Notes under the pieces: generated by a model
The model's input: only the letters and a program-made list of their open reading frames with translations
Database searches by the model: none
Told to the model about the DNA's origin: nothing
DNA from: Bacteroidia bacterium
GTDB lineage: Bacteria > Bacteroidota > Bacteroidia > Flavobacteriales > Flavobacteriaceae
NCBI GenBank assembly: GCA_030427865.1
Contig: JAUICK010000008.1
Location: forward strand, 1 to 64,000
DNA: 64,000 nt
Reading direction: 5' to 3'
Part shown: positions 50,399 through 60,394 of the stretch, one piece after another
Layout of the letters: each line of letters starts with the position of its first letter
How positions within the stretch are numbered: the first letter of the stretch is position 1
Translations under genes and position numbers: made by a program

Positions 50399-52834
50399 CT
50401 ATTCAATAGTTAAATACGTTCCTTTAAAACTTTGGTTTAACACCATCATTACCAAAGGTCTGTCTTTAGAGTTTCTTTTTACTTCTATAGATGCTTTTCC
50501 ATTTGCCATTTCTATAGATTCACTTCCTGTTGGTGTTCCTAAACTTTTCATGGTTTTTCCTCCAGACATGCATTGAAAATAGACCCTGTTTTCGTAATCT
50601 AAACAACGTAAACCTTTAGCATCATGTGCAATTGCTGTAATCAAATAATTGCCATTTTCCAATTCTTTATAAGATAGTTTTAAACCTTTTGCTTTTCCGT
50701 TTTTAGTAAATCTGTAATTAATTTTTAATTCGTCTTTTACTGTTTTTCCATCAGCAGTTTTTCCTGTTGAAATTAAAGTATTTTCACCTTCTTTAAACTG
50801 TAAACTCCAGTTTAAACCAGCAGCAGGAAAATCTTTGGTATTTCTTATTTTTGTTCCTAAACTTTTTCCATTTAAAGAAAGTTCAACTTCAGGACAGTTA
50901 CTATACACACTTACGTCTCTCGCCAAACCTTTTGGGCCTTGCCTTTCTGTCCAGGTATGCGATTCTATATACGTAAAAGGGTCTTTACTCCAGTAACTTT
51001 TAAACACATAAAACGCATCTTTTTTATTTCCAGCTCTGTCTACCAAACCTTTTTGATTCATATACGGAATAGCGTTTTCGGGTCTTAAAGGTGTACCAAA
51101 ATCTTTAAAAGCCCATTGAATATTACCCACAAAAGTGTCATCATTTTCTGATATTCTTAAATGCCAATCAAATAAATCTACAATGTAATTTTCGCTCCAA
51201 TCTCCAATTTGTGCAATGTTGGCAACATCTGTTTGTACAATGGCTTCTTCCCAACCGTCTGCTTGTATTTTTCCTTCGCCAGTAATTGGATTTTCTGTAT
51301 GACGTCCTAAATGACTTGAGCCCCCATATTCTGCATGTAAGAAAGATTTGTATGCTTTTTTATATTGGTCAATCGCTTTTTGATAACTTTTATAAGAACC
51401 AGAATACCAACCAGACCAAATGGATGGCGAAAATACATCTACAATATTTGCACCTTCGTAATATTTACGGATGGCAGTTTTTCTTGTTGGGTCTAATTCA
51501 TGCGCTAAATCGTTAATTTCTGATAAAAATGCACTTAACTTTTCTCTGTTTCCACCATCTTCAAAATCTGGCAACCAATACATTTCATTACCTAAAGACC
51601 AAATGACAATACTTGGATGATTGTAGTTTTGAGCGATAATTTCCGTCAACATATTTTTGGTATTTTCTTTCCAATTATCATTTCCTAAGCCACCTCTACA
51701 CCAAGGCAATTCGTCCCAAACCAATAAACCCAATTCATCACAAGCTTTGTAAATTTCTGGATCTTGAGGATAGTGTGCCAAACGTACAAAGTTGGTGCCC
51801 ATTTCTTTAATCAATTCCATATCTGCTCTGTGTTGTTTATTAGACATTGCAGCTCCAACACCTGCGTGTTCTTCATGTCTGTGCGTTCCTCTTAATAACA
51901 AACGTTTTCCGTTTAAAAAGAAAGCACCATATTCTTTAAATTCAAACCATCTAAAACCAACTTTATCAGAAATTTTATCAATGGTTTTTTCTTCTGATAA
52001 AAGGGCTACTTCAATGGTATATAAATTAGGGTTTTCTGTATCCCATAATTTAGGATTCGAAATGTTATCAAAATTTATTTTTGCAGTTCCATCTACAACA
52101 GAAAACTCTTTTTCTACAATAGTTTTTCCATCAGCATCAACTAAAACAGCTTTTATTTTTGCATCTGTATTTGCATTAACAACTTCTATTGTGCCTTCTA
52201 AAGTTGCACTTTCATTAGAGACTTTAGGTGTTGTATATTTTAAATTTGCTAAATGTGTTTTTGGTTTTGTTTGTAAAAAAACATCTCTTGTAATTCCGCC
52301 AAAAATAAAGAAATCACTTTTTTGTGATGGAATAATTTCTGGATCGTAACTATTATCTGCTCTTACTACAATTTCATTTTGCCCATTTTTTAGAGCATCA
52401 GTAACATCAATCGTAAAACCTATGTAACCTCCAATATGACTCCCAACTTTATCGCCGTTTACAAAAATTTCTGAAGTAATATTTACACCTTCAAAATACA
52501 ATTCGTAAATCTCATTTGAGTTGATATCAGAAATTTCTAAATCTTTTTTATACCAACTGCCACTTCTTCTGTAACCAGGCTCTAAATCTGTGGCGTCTAA
52601 ACTATTCCAAGAATGTGGTAAGTTTATTTTTTGCCAATTGTCCATACTTAACGCATCAGAAATATTTTGAGTATCGTTTTCTAAATACAACCAATTTTTG
52701 TTGATATTGGTTTTTGTTCTTTCTGATGATGTAGTTGTATTTTCATCAGAATTACAAGAAAAATAAAAGAATATCAAACTAAAAAAGAGAATAAAGTTTG
52801 ATAATTTTGGTTGGATTGATTTGTTGAATTTCAT
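50399..52834 (-). CDS. Glycoside hydrolase family 2 (beta-glucuronidase/galactosidase-like)
   Basis: An 811-residue lipoprotein (FSCNSDE). Sugar-binding domain (INLPHSWNSLDATD, YELYFEGVNITSEIFVNG), immunoglobulin-like domain, then TIM barrel with acid/base Glu in IVIWSLGNEMYWLPD and nucleophile Glu in SFLHAEYGGSS. The C-terminal beta domains (about 650-811) are of the DUF4982-type added in Bacteroidota enzymes. It removes a non-reducing beta-linked sugar. GH2 in Bacteroidota covers galactosidases, glucuronidases and mannosidases; the GH88 neighbour suggests a uronic acid-containing glycan. Its start is 4 nt from the GH88 stop: same operon. Confidence 0.92.
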   Translation of the reverse strand: MKFNKSIQPKLSNFILFFSLIFFYFSCNSDENTTTSSERTKTNINKNWLYLENDTQNISDALSMDNWQKINLPHSWNSLDATDLEPGYRRSGSWYKKDLEISDINSNEIYELYFEGVNITSEIFVNGDKVGSHIGGYIGFTIDVTDALKNGQNEIVVRADNSYDPEIIPSQKSDFFIFGGITRDVFLQTKPKTHLANLKYTTPKVSNESATLEGTIEVVNANTDAKIKAVLVDADGKTIVEKEFSVVDGTAKINFDNISNPKLWDTENPNLYTIEVALLSEEKTIDKISDKVGFRWFEFKEYGAFFLNGKRLLLRGTHRHEEHAGVGAAMSNKQHRADMELIKEMGTNFVRLAHYPQDPEIYKACDELGLLVWDELPWCRGGLGNDNWKENTKNMLTEIIAQNYNHPSIVIWSLGNEMYWLPDFEDGGNREKLSAFLSEINDLAHELDPTRKTAIRKYYEGANIVDVFSPSIWSGWYSGSYKSYQKAIDQYKKAYKSFLHAEYGGSSHLGRHTENPITGEGKIQADGWEEAIVQTDVANIAQIGDWSENYIVDLFDWHLRISENDDTFVGNIQWAFKDFGTPLRPENAIPYMNQKGLVDRAGNKKDAFYVFKSYWSKDPFTYIESHTWTERQGPKGLARDVSVYSNCPEVELSLNGKSLGTKIRNTKDFPAAGLNWSLQFKEGENTLISTGKTADGKTVKDELKINYRFTKNGKAKGLKLSYKELENGNYLITAIAHDAKGLRCLDYENRVYFQCMSGGKTMKSLGTPTGSESIEMANGKASIEVKRNSKDRPLVMMVLNQSFKGTYLTIE

Positions 52835-52838
52835 AAAA

Positions 52839-54008
52839 TTATAATGATTTCATTCTTAATAAAGTTTCTAAAAAGTAATAATCGCCATAAACGATAGGCT
52901 CATCCATTTCGTCTTTTTTAGGCCAATTACCTGTGCTGTGTTTTAAGATAAATGGAGCAGTTATGGTAGGTTCTAAAATGTATTCTTCTGATTTTAAGGA
53001 TTTGATAACTTTTTTACTATAACTTAAATATTTTTCGTTTTTTGTATATTGATACAACTCTACCATTGCTGATGAAATTACAGTTGCTGCAGAAACATCT
53101 CTTGGAGCATTGGGTATTGCAGGATCTTCGAAATCCCAAAAAGGAATGCCGTCTTTTGGTAGATTTTTATGGTTCAAATAAAAGTTGGCAGTGGCTTCTG
53201 CTTGGTCTAAATATTTTTTGTCTTTTGTGTATCTGTAAGCCATTGTGTAACCATAAATGGCCCAACCTTGTCCTCTTGCCCAAACAGAATCATCATTATA
53301 ACCTTGGTGAGTAACTTTCATTCGGATTTTGCCATTTGTAGGATTGTAATCTACCACATGAAAGCAACTATTATCTGTTCTAAAATGATTTTTTAGCGTA
53401 GTATTTGCATGTTTTACTGCTATGTTATGAAACGTTGAATCTTTAGAAATTTTAGTGGCTTCGAAAAGCATTTCTAAATTCATCATATTGTCTATAATTA
53501 CAGGGAAATCCCATCTTTTTTTGTTAAAATCCCAAGAACGGATGCTCCCAACAGTATCATTATATCTCGAAATTAAGGTTTGCGAACTTTTTACAATGAC
53601 GTCTTTATAATACTGATTTTCCTCATGCTTTAAACCTTGCCCAAAACTGCAAAAAATTTTAAAACCCATATCATGGGTTCTATCATTATACTTTTCTTTC
53701 TCTATAAAAGCAGTCCATTTTTTTGCCAATTCTTTGTATTGATTATTTTTAGTTAATTCATAAATCTGCCATAAATTTCCAGCATAAAAACCACTTGTCC
53801 AATCTTTAGAAGGCACTTTATTAATTTCATTTTTTACCACAGAATAACTTCTTGGAAATGCCAAAGAATCTGGAATGTAGTTTAGTAATTTAGAATATCT
53901 ATTTTTTAATGCCATATCTGCATTAAAGTCTTCTTTTTGTTTTGATTTACATGAAATAAAACAGATAAGAAAAGAAAGGGTAAAAAAAACATTAAAAAAT
54001 CTGTACAT
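52839..54008 (-). CDS. Glycoside hydrolase family 88 (unsaturated glucuronyl hydrolase)
   Basis: A 389-residue lipoprotein (FFTLSFLICFISCKSK), (alpha/alpha)6 barrel. Hallmarks are DWTSGFYAGNLWQIYELT, DRTHDMGFKIFCSFGQG (catalytic Asp), VIIDNMMNLEMLFEA (second Asp), THQGYNDDSVWARGQGWAIYG and EPIVYGDYYFLETLLRM. It hydrates the 4,5-unsaturated uronic acid left by a polysaccharide lyase. It therefore acts after a beta-elimination step, most simply on products of the neighbouring PF05426 lyase or of the beta-helix protein (58312-59970). Confidence 0.93.
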   Translation of the reverse strand: MYRFFNVFFTLSFLICFISCKSKQKEDFNADMALKNRYSKLLNYIPDSLAFPRSYSVVKNEINKVPSKDWTSGFYAGNLWQIYELTKNNQYKELAKKWTAFIEKEKYNDRTHDMGFKIFCSFGQGLKHEENQYYKDVIVKSSQTLISRYNDTVGSIRSWDFNKKRWDFPVIIDNMMNLEMLFEATKISKDSTFHNIAVKHANTTLKNHFRTDNSCFHVVDYNPTNGKIRMKVTHQGYNDDSVWARGQGWAIYGYTMAYRYTKDKKYLDQAEATANFYLNHKNLPKDGIPFWDFEDPAIPNAPRDVSAATVISSAMVELYQYTKNEKYLSYSKKVIKSLKSEEYILEPTITAPFILKHSTGNWPKKDEMDEPIVYGDYYFLETLLRMKSL

Positions 54009-54212
54009 ATTTTCTTTTTTTAATAGAAATAAATAATTAGCAAGCTTACCGAGATAATGACAGCAATTAAAAATACTTCTTGAAATTTTATTTTTAGTTC
54101 ATTTTTTTTCACTTTTTAAAAATACCCGAAACTAAAGATATAGAAATCCTAAAAAGGTATTCAAATATCCAAAGTGTTACTTTACAACTAAAAACTTAGC
54201 GAAAACAAAAAA

Positions 54213-57200
54213 TTAATACCCTGAAAATTTATTTGCATATTGTGATGGCGTTTCTCCAAACTTTTTTAAGAAACACTTACTAAAATATTTTGGGTTTTTA
54301 AAACCTACTTTATAACTAACCTCAGAGATGTTTATTTTTCCTTGTTCTAAGAGTTGAGCAGCTCTTTTCATTCTAAAATGTTGAATGAATTCATTTGGAG
54401 TAAAGTTGGTCCAAGCTTTTATTTTTATGAACAACATGGTTCTACTTACTCCTAATTCTGAACAGAAAAAAGGAATATCAAAATTTTCGTTAGAGATATT
54501 TTCTTCTACAATATTAAGAGCTTTTTTATAGAGTTTTTCGTCTAACGAAGAAATAATAACTTCAGAAGGATTTAAATGTTCGTTTCCAGAGAATTTTTCT
54601 TTTAAACGTAAGGATGTATTTAATAAGTTTTTTATTCTTAACTTAAATTCATTAATATTAAAAGGTTTGCTAATGTAATCATCAGCACCACTTTCTAAGC
54701 CTTCTAACTTATAAATTAAAGATGTTCTGGAGGTTAATAAAATAACAGGAATATGACTTGTTTTAATATTGTTTTTTATTTCAGAACAGAGCTCTGTGCC
54801 TACCATTACAGGCATAATAACATCACTAACAATTAAATTTGGTAAATATTTTATTGCTTTTTTTAAGGCTATTTTTCCGTTTTCAGCTTCTAAAATAGTA
54901 AACTCTTCTTTAAGAAGGTTTTTTATGAATTTTCGTAGAGGCTTGTTATCTTCTACTAATAAAATGGTTGGCTTTTCAGAATCATTAATAACATCAGAAA
55001 ACTCATCTTCTGTAAGTATGGGTTGGTTGGTTTGTTGGATATATTGCGATACATCATCACTAAATTTAAAGTCTTTAATAATTTCATCTTTTGAGAGATG
55101 ATTTTTACCTAAAGGAATTTCTACAGTAAAAATTGATCCTTTTTCTTTGTTGTCTTTTACGGTGATTTTTCCTTTATGCAAATGAACAATGTTTTTGGCA
55201 ATAGACAAACCAATACCTGTACCTTTGTTAAAATTTTCATTAGAGATATTGTTGCTATTTACTTCAAAAAAACGATCGAAAATCTTTTCTTGGTTTTCTT
55301 TTGAAATTCCAATTCCAGAGTCTTCTATTGAGATAAAAATACTGTTGTCATTTTTTTGAACTCTAATTGCAATGTTTCCTTTTTTTGGAGTATACCTGAA
55401 AGCATTTGAAAGTAGATTGAAAAAAACACGTTCTAATTTATAACGATCGTAATAGACTAAAATCTCATCATCTGTTGTATGAAAATGATATTCATAATCT
55501 CCATCTTTAGCAAACTCGGAAAAAGACAAATAGATTTCTCTTAAGAATTTTATAATGTTTCCTTCTGCTGCTTCTAATTTAAAAAGGTTTTTTTCTAATT
55601 TTCTAAAGTCCATTAACCTATTAATTAGCTGCAATAAATGCTTCGCACTATTTTCTACAACCAGCAATTTTTTATAGTTACTACTGCTACCTTTATAATC
55701 TTGCAGTATTTGATTTAGAGGCCCTAAAATGAGAGTTAAAGGGGTTCTAAATTCATGAGAAACATTTGTAAAAAATTCTAATTTTGCTTTGTTGGCAGCT
55801 TCAATTCTTTCGTTTTCTAAATGTTCTAAATCTAACTCTGTCTTTAATTTTGTTTTAGCTTTAAGTATACTAGCCAAAAAATATAATGCCATTATTATTA
55901 TAGATGCATAGATTAAAAATGCCCACCAGGTTCGCCAAGGAGCAGGGTTTACTCTAATGCTGAGTGTTGTAGGCTGTTTGTTCCAAACACCATCGTTATT
56001 GGCCCCTAATACTTCAAAAATGTAATTTCCTGAGTTTTGAATAGTATATGATGTTGTATTGTTTGAAGTATAAATCCAATCTTTTTCTAATCCTTTTAAG
56101 CGATATTTGTATGAGTTATTATTAGAATTTATAAAATTTGGGATAGCAAAATGTATGGTAAAATTACCTTCAGAATGAGATAAAGAAATGTTTTTTGTGT
56201 AAGGAATTGTTTTTTTTAAAATGCTTTTTTCTTGTTTTACATTTAAAGATTTATTTTTAATTTTTATGTCAGTTATTATAACTTGAGGAGCGTATAAGTT
56301 ATTTGTAAAAAAAGAGGTATTGAAAGAAGTTACTCCGTTTGGACCACCAAAATAAAATTGCGATTTTCCTATTTTTAAACTTGCATTATCATTATACTCA
56401 TTGTCAATTATTCCATCTTTTTGATTGTAAATTCTAGCTGTATGTGAATGGGTGTTGTATTTTAGTATTCCTCTATTTGTAGTTATCCAGAGGTTATTAA
56501 TGTCGTCTTCTAAAATACTATGTATTGTTACTATGGTTTGATTTTTTACTTCTAATAAAACATTTTTAAAAGAACCATTATTATATTTAAATAAACCGCG
56601 AGATTTTGTACCTACCCAAATTGTTTTATTTTTATCTTCGAAAATTGTAGTAATATCATCACCAGAATGTAAATTATTATTAAAGAAAAAACGCGTTATT
56701 TTACCAGATTTTGTTAATTTGTTTAAACCTCTTTCTGTACCAACCCAACAATTATTTTCTGAATCAATAAAAACTGTTCTAACTAAATTATTGGTTAATG
56801 TTGTATTGTCTTTTGTAGTGTTTTTAAAATGTTTAATCTCTTTATTGTTTAGATTGTATCTAACAAGCCCATCACCAAAAGTGGCAAAATATAAATAGTT
56901 GTTATCTTTTTTAATGCTGTAAACACCTTGAGTGTTTAAATGCTTTTTTAAAGCTTTTACACTACTTTTTTCAAAAGAATTGGTTGCTAAATTATATAAT
57001 GCTATTCCATTATTTAATGTGCCTATCCAAAGTTTATTTTTATCTACTAATAAAGATTTGATATTGTTATCTGGTAACTCTACATCTTTTTGTTTAATGA
57101 ATTTAGAACTGCCATGATCTCTGTTATATATAGAAATTCCACCCCCTTCAGTACCAAAAATGAGTAAATTTTTATAGTTTTCTATAGAGCTAACAACATT

Positions 57201-58280
57201 ATAGCTTAATTTTCTTTCTTTATTATTTTGAGAGAAATTGCTAAAATTTACATTAGCATCATCCCAAAGATTTAAACCACCATAATAAGTGCCAATCCAG
57301 ATAGATCCTTTTTTATCTTTAAAAATAGATTTTATCGTATTTTTACTTAAACTTTTTGGGTTAGATATTTCGTTTTTTAAAGTTATAAGTTTTTGGTTTT
57401 TGTCGAGAATGTATAAACCTTTGTATGTGCCAATCCAAAGTAAACCTTTGTTATCTAACATTAGTTTTCTAACATCTTTGTTTATTTTATTGTAATTTTC
57501 GTCAGATAAATATTGAAGAATTTTATCTTTTTTTTCATCAAAAAACAGCAACCCATTATTTTTAGTAGCTATTAAAATATTACCGTTTTTATCTTCTATT
57601 AAGTCTTGAATTTGTAGTGGTAGCGAATTATTAAAAGTTGTGTAATTTTTAAAAGAAAAATAACTATTTTCTTTTTTTACCAACTTGCTTAAACCAGAAG
57701 CAGTACCCACCCAAACAGTATTGTTTTTGCTTTCTAAAATTGATAAAATTTTATTATCTGAAATACTGTTTAAATTATTTTTTTGATGGTAGATATTGGT
57801 AAATGAATTGCTTTTTTTGTTGAATATAGATAATCCATCAGAAGTGCCAATCCAAATATCGCCATTATGCATTTCTTTAACTTTCCAGACAGTATTGTTG
57901 CTTAAAGAAGAAGTATTGTTTGTGTGAAAATACCTTTTAAATGTGTTTTTTTTAGGGTTAAATTTATTCAATCCATTATACGTTCCTACCCAAATAAAAC
58001 CTTCTTTGTCTTCTATAATTGATAAGATATCGTTATTGCTAATAGAAGTAGAGTCTTGTAAAATAGTTCTAAAAACAGTGAATGAATGCCCATCGTATTT
58101 GTTTAAACCATCTCTTGTAGCAAACCACATATGGCCTAGTTTATCTTGCGAAATACCTATTACAGAACTTTGCGAAAGACCTTCTGAAGTAGAAATACGC
58201 TTAAATTGATAATTTTTAGTTTGATTAAAACAAAAAAGAGGATAAATAATTAATAAAAAGAAGCAGATTTTTTTAGGCAT
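54213..58280 (-). CDS. Hybrid two-component system (HTCS) sensor-regulator
   Basis: A 1355-residue one-protein signalling system that switches on polysaccharide utilisation genes. Signal peptide, then about 14 propeller repeats (WVGTYNGLNKF, WIGTSDGLSIF, ...; residues 25-690) forming the periplasmic glycan sensor, then a Y_Y_Y domain (700-780). One membrane helix (about 787-805) leads to the histidine kinase (NVSHEFRTPLTLILG, His near 840; ATP box with IEDSGIGISKENQEKIF and GTGIGLSIA). The receiver has Asp in LIVSDVIMPVMVG (near 1154). An AraC helix-turn-helix ends the protein (GVSRTMLFIKIKAW, KVGFKNPKYFSKCFLKKFG). Neighbouring GH88, GH2 and PF05426 lyase are the likely targets. The ligand is unknown. 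Confidence 0.95.
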   Translation of the reverse strand: MPKKICFFLLIIYPLFCFNQTKNYQFKRISTSEGLSQSSVIGISQDKLGHMWFATRDGLNKYDGHSFTVFRTILQDSTSISNNDILSIIEDKEGFIWVGTYNGLNKFNPKKNTFKRYFHTNNTSSLSNNTVWKVKEMHNGDIWIGTSDGLSIFNKKSNSFTNIYHQKNNLNSISDNKILSILESKNNTVWVGTASGLSKLVKKENSYFSFKNYTTFNNSLPLQIQDLIEDKNGNILIATKNNGLLFFDEKKDKILQYLSDENYNKINKDVRKLMLDNKGLLWIGTYKGLYILDKNQKLITLKNEISNPKSLSKNTIKSIFKDKKGSIWIGTYYGGLNLWDDANVNFSNFSQNNKERKLSYNVVSSIENYKNLLIFGTEGGGISIYNRDHGSSKFIKQKDVELPDNNIKSLLVDKNKLWIGTLNNGIALYNLATNSFEKSSVKALKKHLNTQGVYSIKKDNNYLYFATFGDGLVRYNLNNKEIKHFKNTTKDNTTLTNNLVRTVFIDSENNCWVGTERGLNKLTKSGKITRFFFNNNLHSGDDITTIFEDKNKTIWVGTKSRGLFKYNNGSFKNVLLEVKNQTIVTIHSILEDDINNLWITTNRGILKYNTHSHTARIYNQKDGIIDNEYNDNASLKIGKSQFYFGGPNGVTSFNTSFFTNNLYAPQVIITDIKIKNKSLNVKQEKSILKKTIPYTKNISLSHSEGNFTIHFAIPNFINSNNNSYKYRLKGLEKDWIYTSNNTTSYTIQNSGNYIFEVLGANNDGVWNKQPTTLSIRVNPAPWRTWWAFLIYASIIIMALYFLASILKAKTKLKTELDLEHLENERIEAANKAKLEFFTNVSHEFRTPLTLILGPLNQILQDYKGSSSNYKKLLVVENSAKHLLQLINRLMDFRKLEKNLFKLEAAEGNIIKFLREIYLSFSEFAKDGDYEYHFHTTDDEILVYYDRYKLERVFFNLLSNAFRYTPKKGNIAIRVQKNDNSIFISIEDSGIGISKENQEKIFDRFFEVNSNNISNENFNKGTGIGLSIAKNIVHLHKGKITVKDNKEKGSIFTVEIPLGKNHLSKDEIIKDFKFSDDVSQYIQQTNQPILTEDEFSDVINDSEKPTILLVEDNKPLRKFIKNLLKEEFTILEAENGKIALKKAIKYLPNLIVSDVIMPVMVGTELCSEIKNNIKTSHIPVILLTSRTSLIYKLEGLESGADDYISKPFNINEFKLRIKNLLNTSLRLKEKFSGNEHLNPSEVIISSLDEKLYKKALNIVEENISNENFDIPFFCSELGVSRTMLFIKIKAWTNFTPNEFIQHFRMKRAAQLLEQGKINISEVSYKVGFKNPKYFSKCFLKKFGETPSQYANKFSGY

Positions 58281-58311
58281 AGCACATCTGATAAAACATA
58301 ATTAAAGATAA

Positions 58312-59970
58312 CTATTTTTTTAATCTTTTGTTAAGTTGATATTTGTAAAGAGAAGGAATATTATCTAATTTACTATTCGTTTTTTCTATGTAAGCATTTG
58401 GGCCATAGTTAATTGTAAAATTATGATTGCCGTAAACACCAATTAACCTTGCAAAAGGGCCATCTTTCATTCCGTTTAAAGTAATACTATTTGTATTGTC
58501 TAAATGCCCAAGAACATTTACTTTAATATTCCAAAAAGTACTGTAAGCTCCATGAGAAGGTTTCCAATATCTTGCTCCACCACCTGCAAAAAGCGGATAT
58601 GTATTGTCTTTTTTTGGTGTTAAATAAACACTGATGTTATCAAATAAATTTTGATGATTTGCTCCAGAATGTTGATCTAAAATTGGATTTATAAAAACTT
58701 CACAATTTAAATACACATTTTTGGTAGAAAATGTATTAAAACTTAAAGGGTGAACTGCATTGTTAAACACCTTAATGTTTTCTGCTAAAACATTATGCAC
58801 ACCAGCCATAGCAACTGTGTAATGAGCTAAATTTTTTCCTTTTGTAGTAATATTTTTAATGGTAGTGTTGGCAATTTCTTCTGTTAAAATACCACTATCT
58901 GCATTTTCTATTACTACATCTTTTACCCAACTATTAAAAACTCTGGTTAAGAAAATTCCGTTAAAACCAGGCTCAACATGGTGTGCTACTCTTGGTGCTT
59001 CTGGAAATGTTAGTTTTAACTGCTCTATACCTACTTCTTTTAAGTGTTTCCATTCAGAAAGTTGTGCCTTATAATTTGGTTTTATATCAATAGTTAAAGG
59101 GGTTTTTATTGTAATCTTATTTTTGTTTATTTTAATAATTTCTACTTGTTGTGTAACAATAGCTAAATCTGGGAAATTCCAATGATGTGAGCCAATTTTA
59201 ACCTCAGAGTTTTTGTACAAATCAGCAATTATTTTACTTTTTTTACCTTCTCTGTTAAAAACTTGTAATAATAAAACATCACCTTTTTTAAGAAGTGAAT
59301 TATTGTTTACTTCAAAGGTAAACTCGCCTCTATTTCCTTCTTTTATTTTTGCTTTTATATTATGTGGTTTTTTATATTTCTGTAAATACGATTTTACGCG
59401 TTCTCCTATAACTCGTGTCCAAATAAAACCTCCAGACCATGCGTACTGAGAAAAAGGTAAATCTATATTGTTTTGTTTTTCTTTTTGACGTTTATTAAAC
59501 GTAGTAAGATATTCGCGTAATTCTTGTAAATCTTCTGGGTCTTTTGTGTACATTAAAGGTCTTGGAAAGTAAATTTCTGTGCCGCTATTTCCTGAACCAG
59601 AGCCACGTAGTATAAAATTACTTCTTTCTATATAAATAATTTCACTAATAATAATTCTTCCAACGGGTAATTGTAAAACAACATTATCATTAATTTTATT
59701 TGCGGCTGCAATGGCTTTTATCAAATTTTTTGAATCATCTAAGCCATCATTAGGTATAACCCCAAAATCGCTTGCATATATAATTTTACTTTTCGTTTTA
59801 GAGATTTCTTTTTCTCCATTATGATACCCTGCAAAACTAAAATCAGGCAAATAATTTTCTTTTTGTATTTTTTTGTTGGATAAAATTTCAGGAATATCTT
59901 GTGCAAAGAAATTAAATGAAACCATTAAAATAAATACAGATGTTATTATGTTTTTTTTAAAACTAATCAT
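58312..59970 (-). CDS. Exported right-handed beta-helix protein (pectate-lyase-like)
   Basis: A 552-residue protein with signal MISFKKNIITSVFILMVSFNFFAQ. Residues 55-130 carry the beta-helix opener SDFGVIPNDGLDDSKNLIKAIAAA (Pectate_lyase_3-type). After a unique 150-residue insert, coils continue with HVEPGFNGIFLTRVFNSWVK, NIKVFNNAVHPLSFNTFS, CEVFINPILDQHSGANHQNL and WKPSHGAYSTFWNIKVN. His-rich HVEPG and HSGANHQ lie on one face and may line the active site. Probably a polysaccharide lyase or hydrolase not assigned to a characterised family. Only 31 nt separate it from the HTCS gene, so the two are probably co-transcribed. Confidence 0.78.
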   Translation of the reverse strand: MISFKKNIITSVFILMVSFNFFAQDIPEILSNKKIQKENYLPDFSFAGYHNGEKEISKTKSKIIYASDFGVIPNDGLDDSKNLIKAIAAANKINDNVVLQLPVGRIIISEIIYIERSNFILRGSGSGNSGTEIYFPRPLMYTKDPEDLQELREYLTTFNKRQKEKQNNIDLPFSQYAWSGGFIWTRVIGERVKSYLQKYKKPHNIKAKIKEGNRGEFTFEVNNNSLLKKGDVLLLQVFNREGKKSKIIADLYKNSEVKIGSHHWNFPDLAIVTQQVEIIKINKNKITIKTPLTIDIKPNYKAQLSEWKHLKEVGIEQLKLTFPEAPRVAHHVEPGFNGIFLTRVFNSWVKDVVIENADSGILTEEIANTTIKNITTKGKNLAHYTVAMAGVHNVLAENIKVFNNAVHPLSFNTFSTKNVYLNCEVFINPILDQHSGANHQNLFDNISVYLTPKKDNTYPLFAGGGARYWKPSHGAYSTFWNIKVNVLGHLDNTNSITLNGMKDGPFARLIGVYGNHNFTINYGPNAYIEKTNSKLDNIPSLYKYQLNKRLKK

Positions 59971-60354
59971 TGTGGTGTAAATTTACTTTTTGTAAAAATA
60001 GAGTGTTTACAGTAAAATGATGTACACAAAAGGTATAGTTTAGTTCTTATTAACTTATTTTATAACTTTAAATCTATTTAACAAGAATAACTTTTTATCT
60101 TAAATTTTAATCGAAGAATTTTGCGCGTTTATTTATCTGTAAGTTATTTGTATTTTATTATCCCTTTTTCGAATGATTGCTATAAATATATAAAGTATTT
60201 TTACAAAAAAGCAATTAACTAAATGGGTAAAATTAAGGGATAGACAATAAAATAATATGACTGTCATTTATAGATAAATTACTCTTTTTAGATATTATGT
60301 TATCTAAAATTTTGATTTAGTGTTAGAATATTTTTTTTCTTCAAAATTAGAACG

Positions 60355-60384
60355 TATATTTGGTTAACCAATTTGGTAAACCAA
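60355..60384 (+). promoter_or_regulatory. Promoter with tandem TTGGTwAACCAA operators (PF14099 lyase)
   Basis: TATATTTG (60355-60362) overlaps the palindrome TTGGTTAACCAA (60360-60371), followed one nt later by TTGGTAAACCAA (60373-60384). The sites resemble GntR/FadR-family uronate operators (UxuR/ExuR consensus near TTGGTATACCAA). The remainder of the 59971-60394 gap is AT-rich, with no gene or other structure I can support. Confidence 0.7.
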
Positions 60385-60394
60385 TTTTTTTAAA

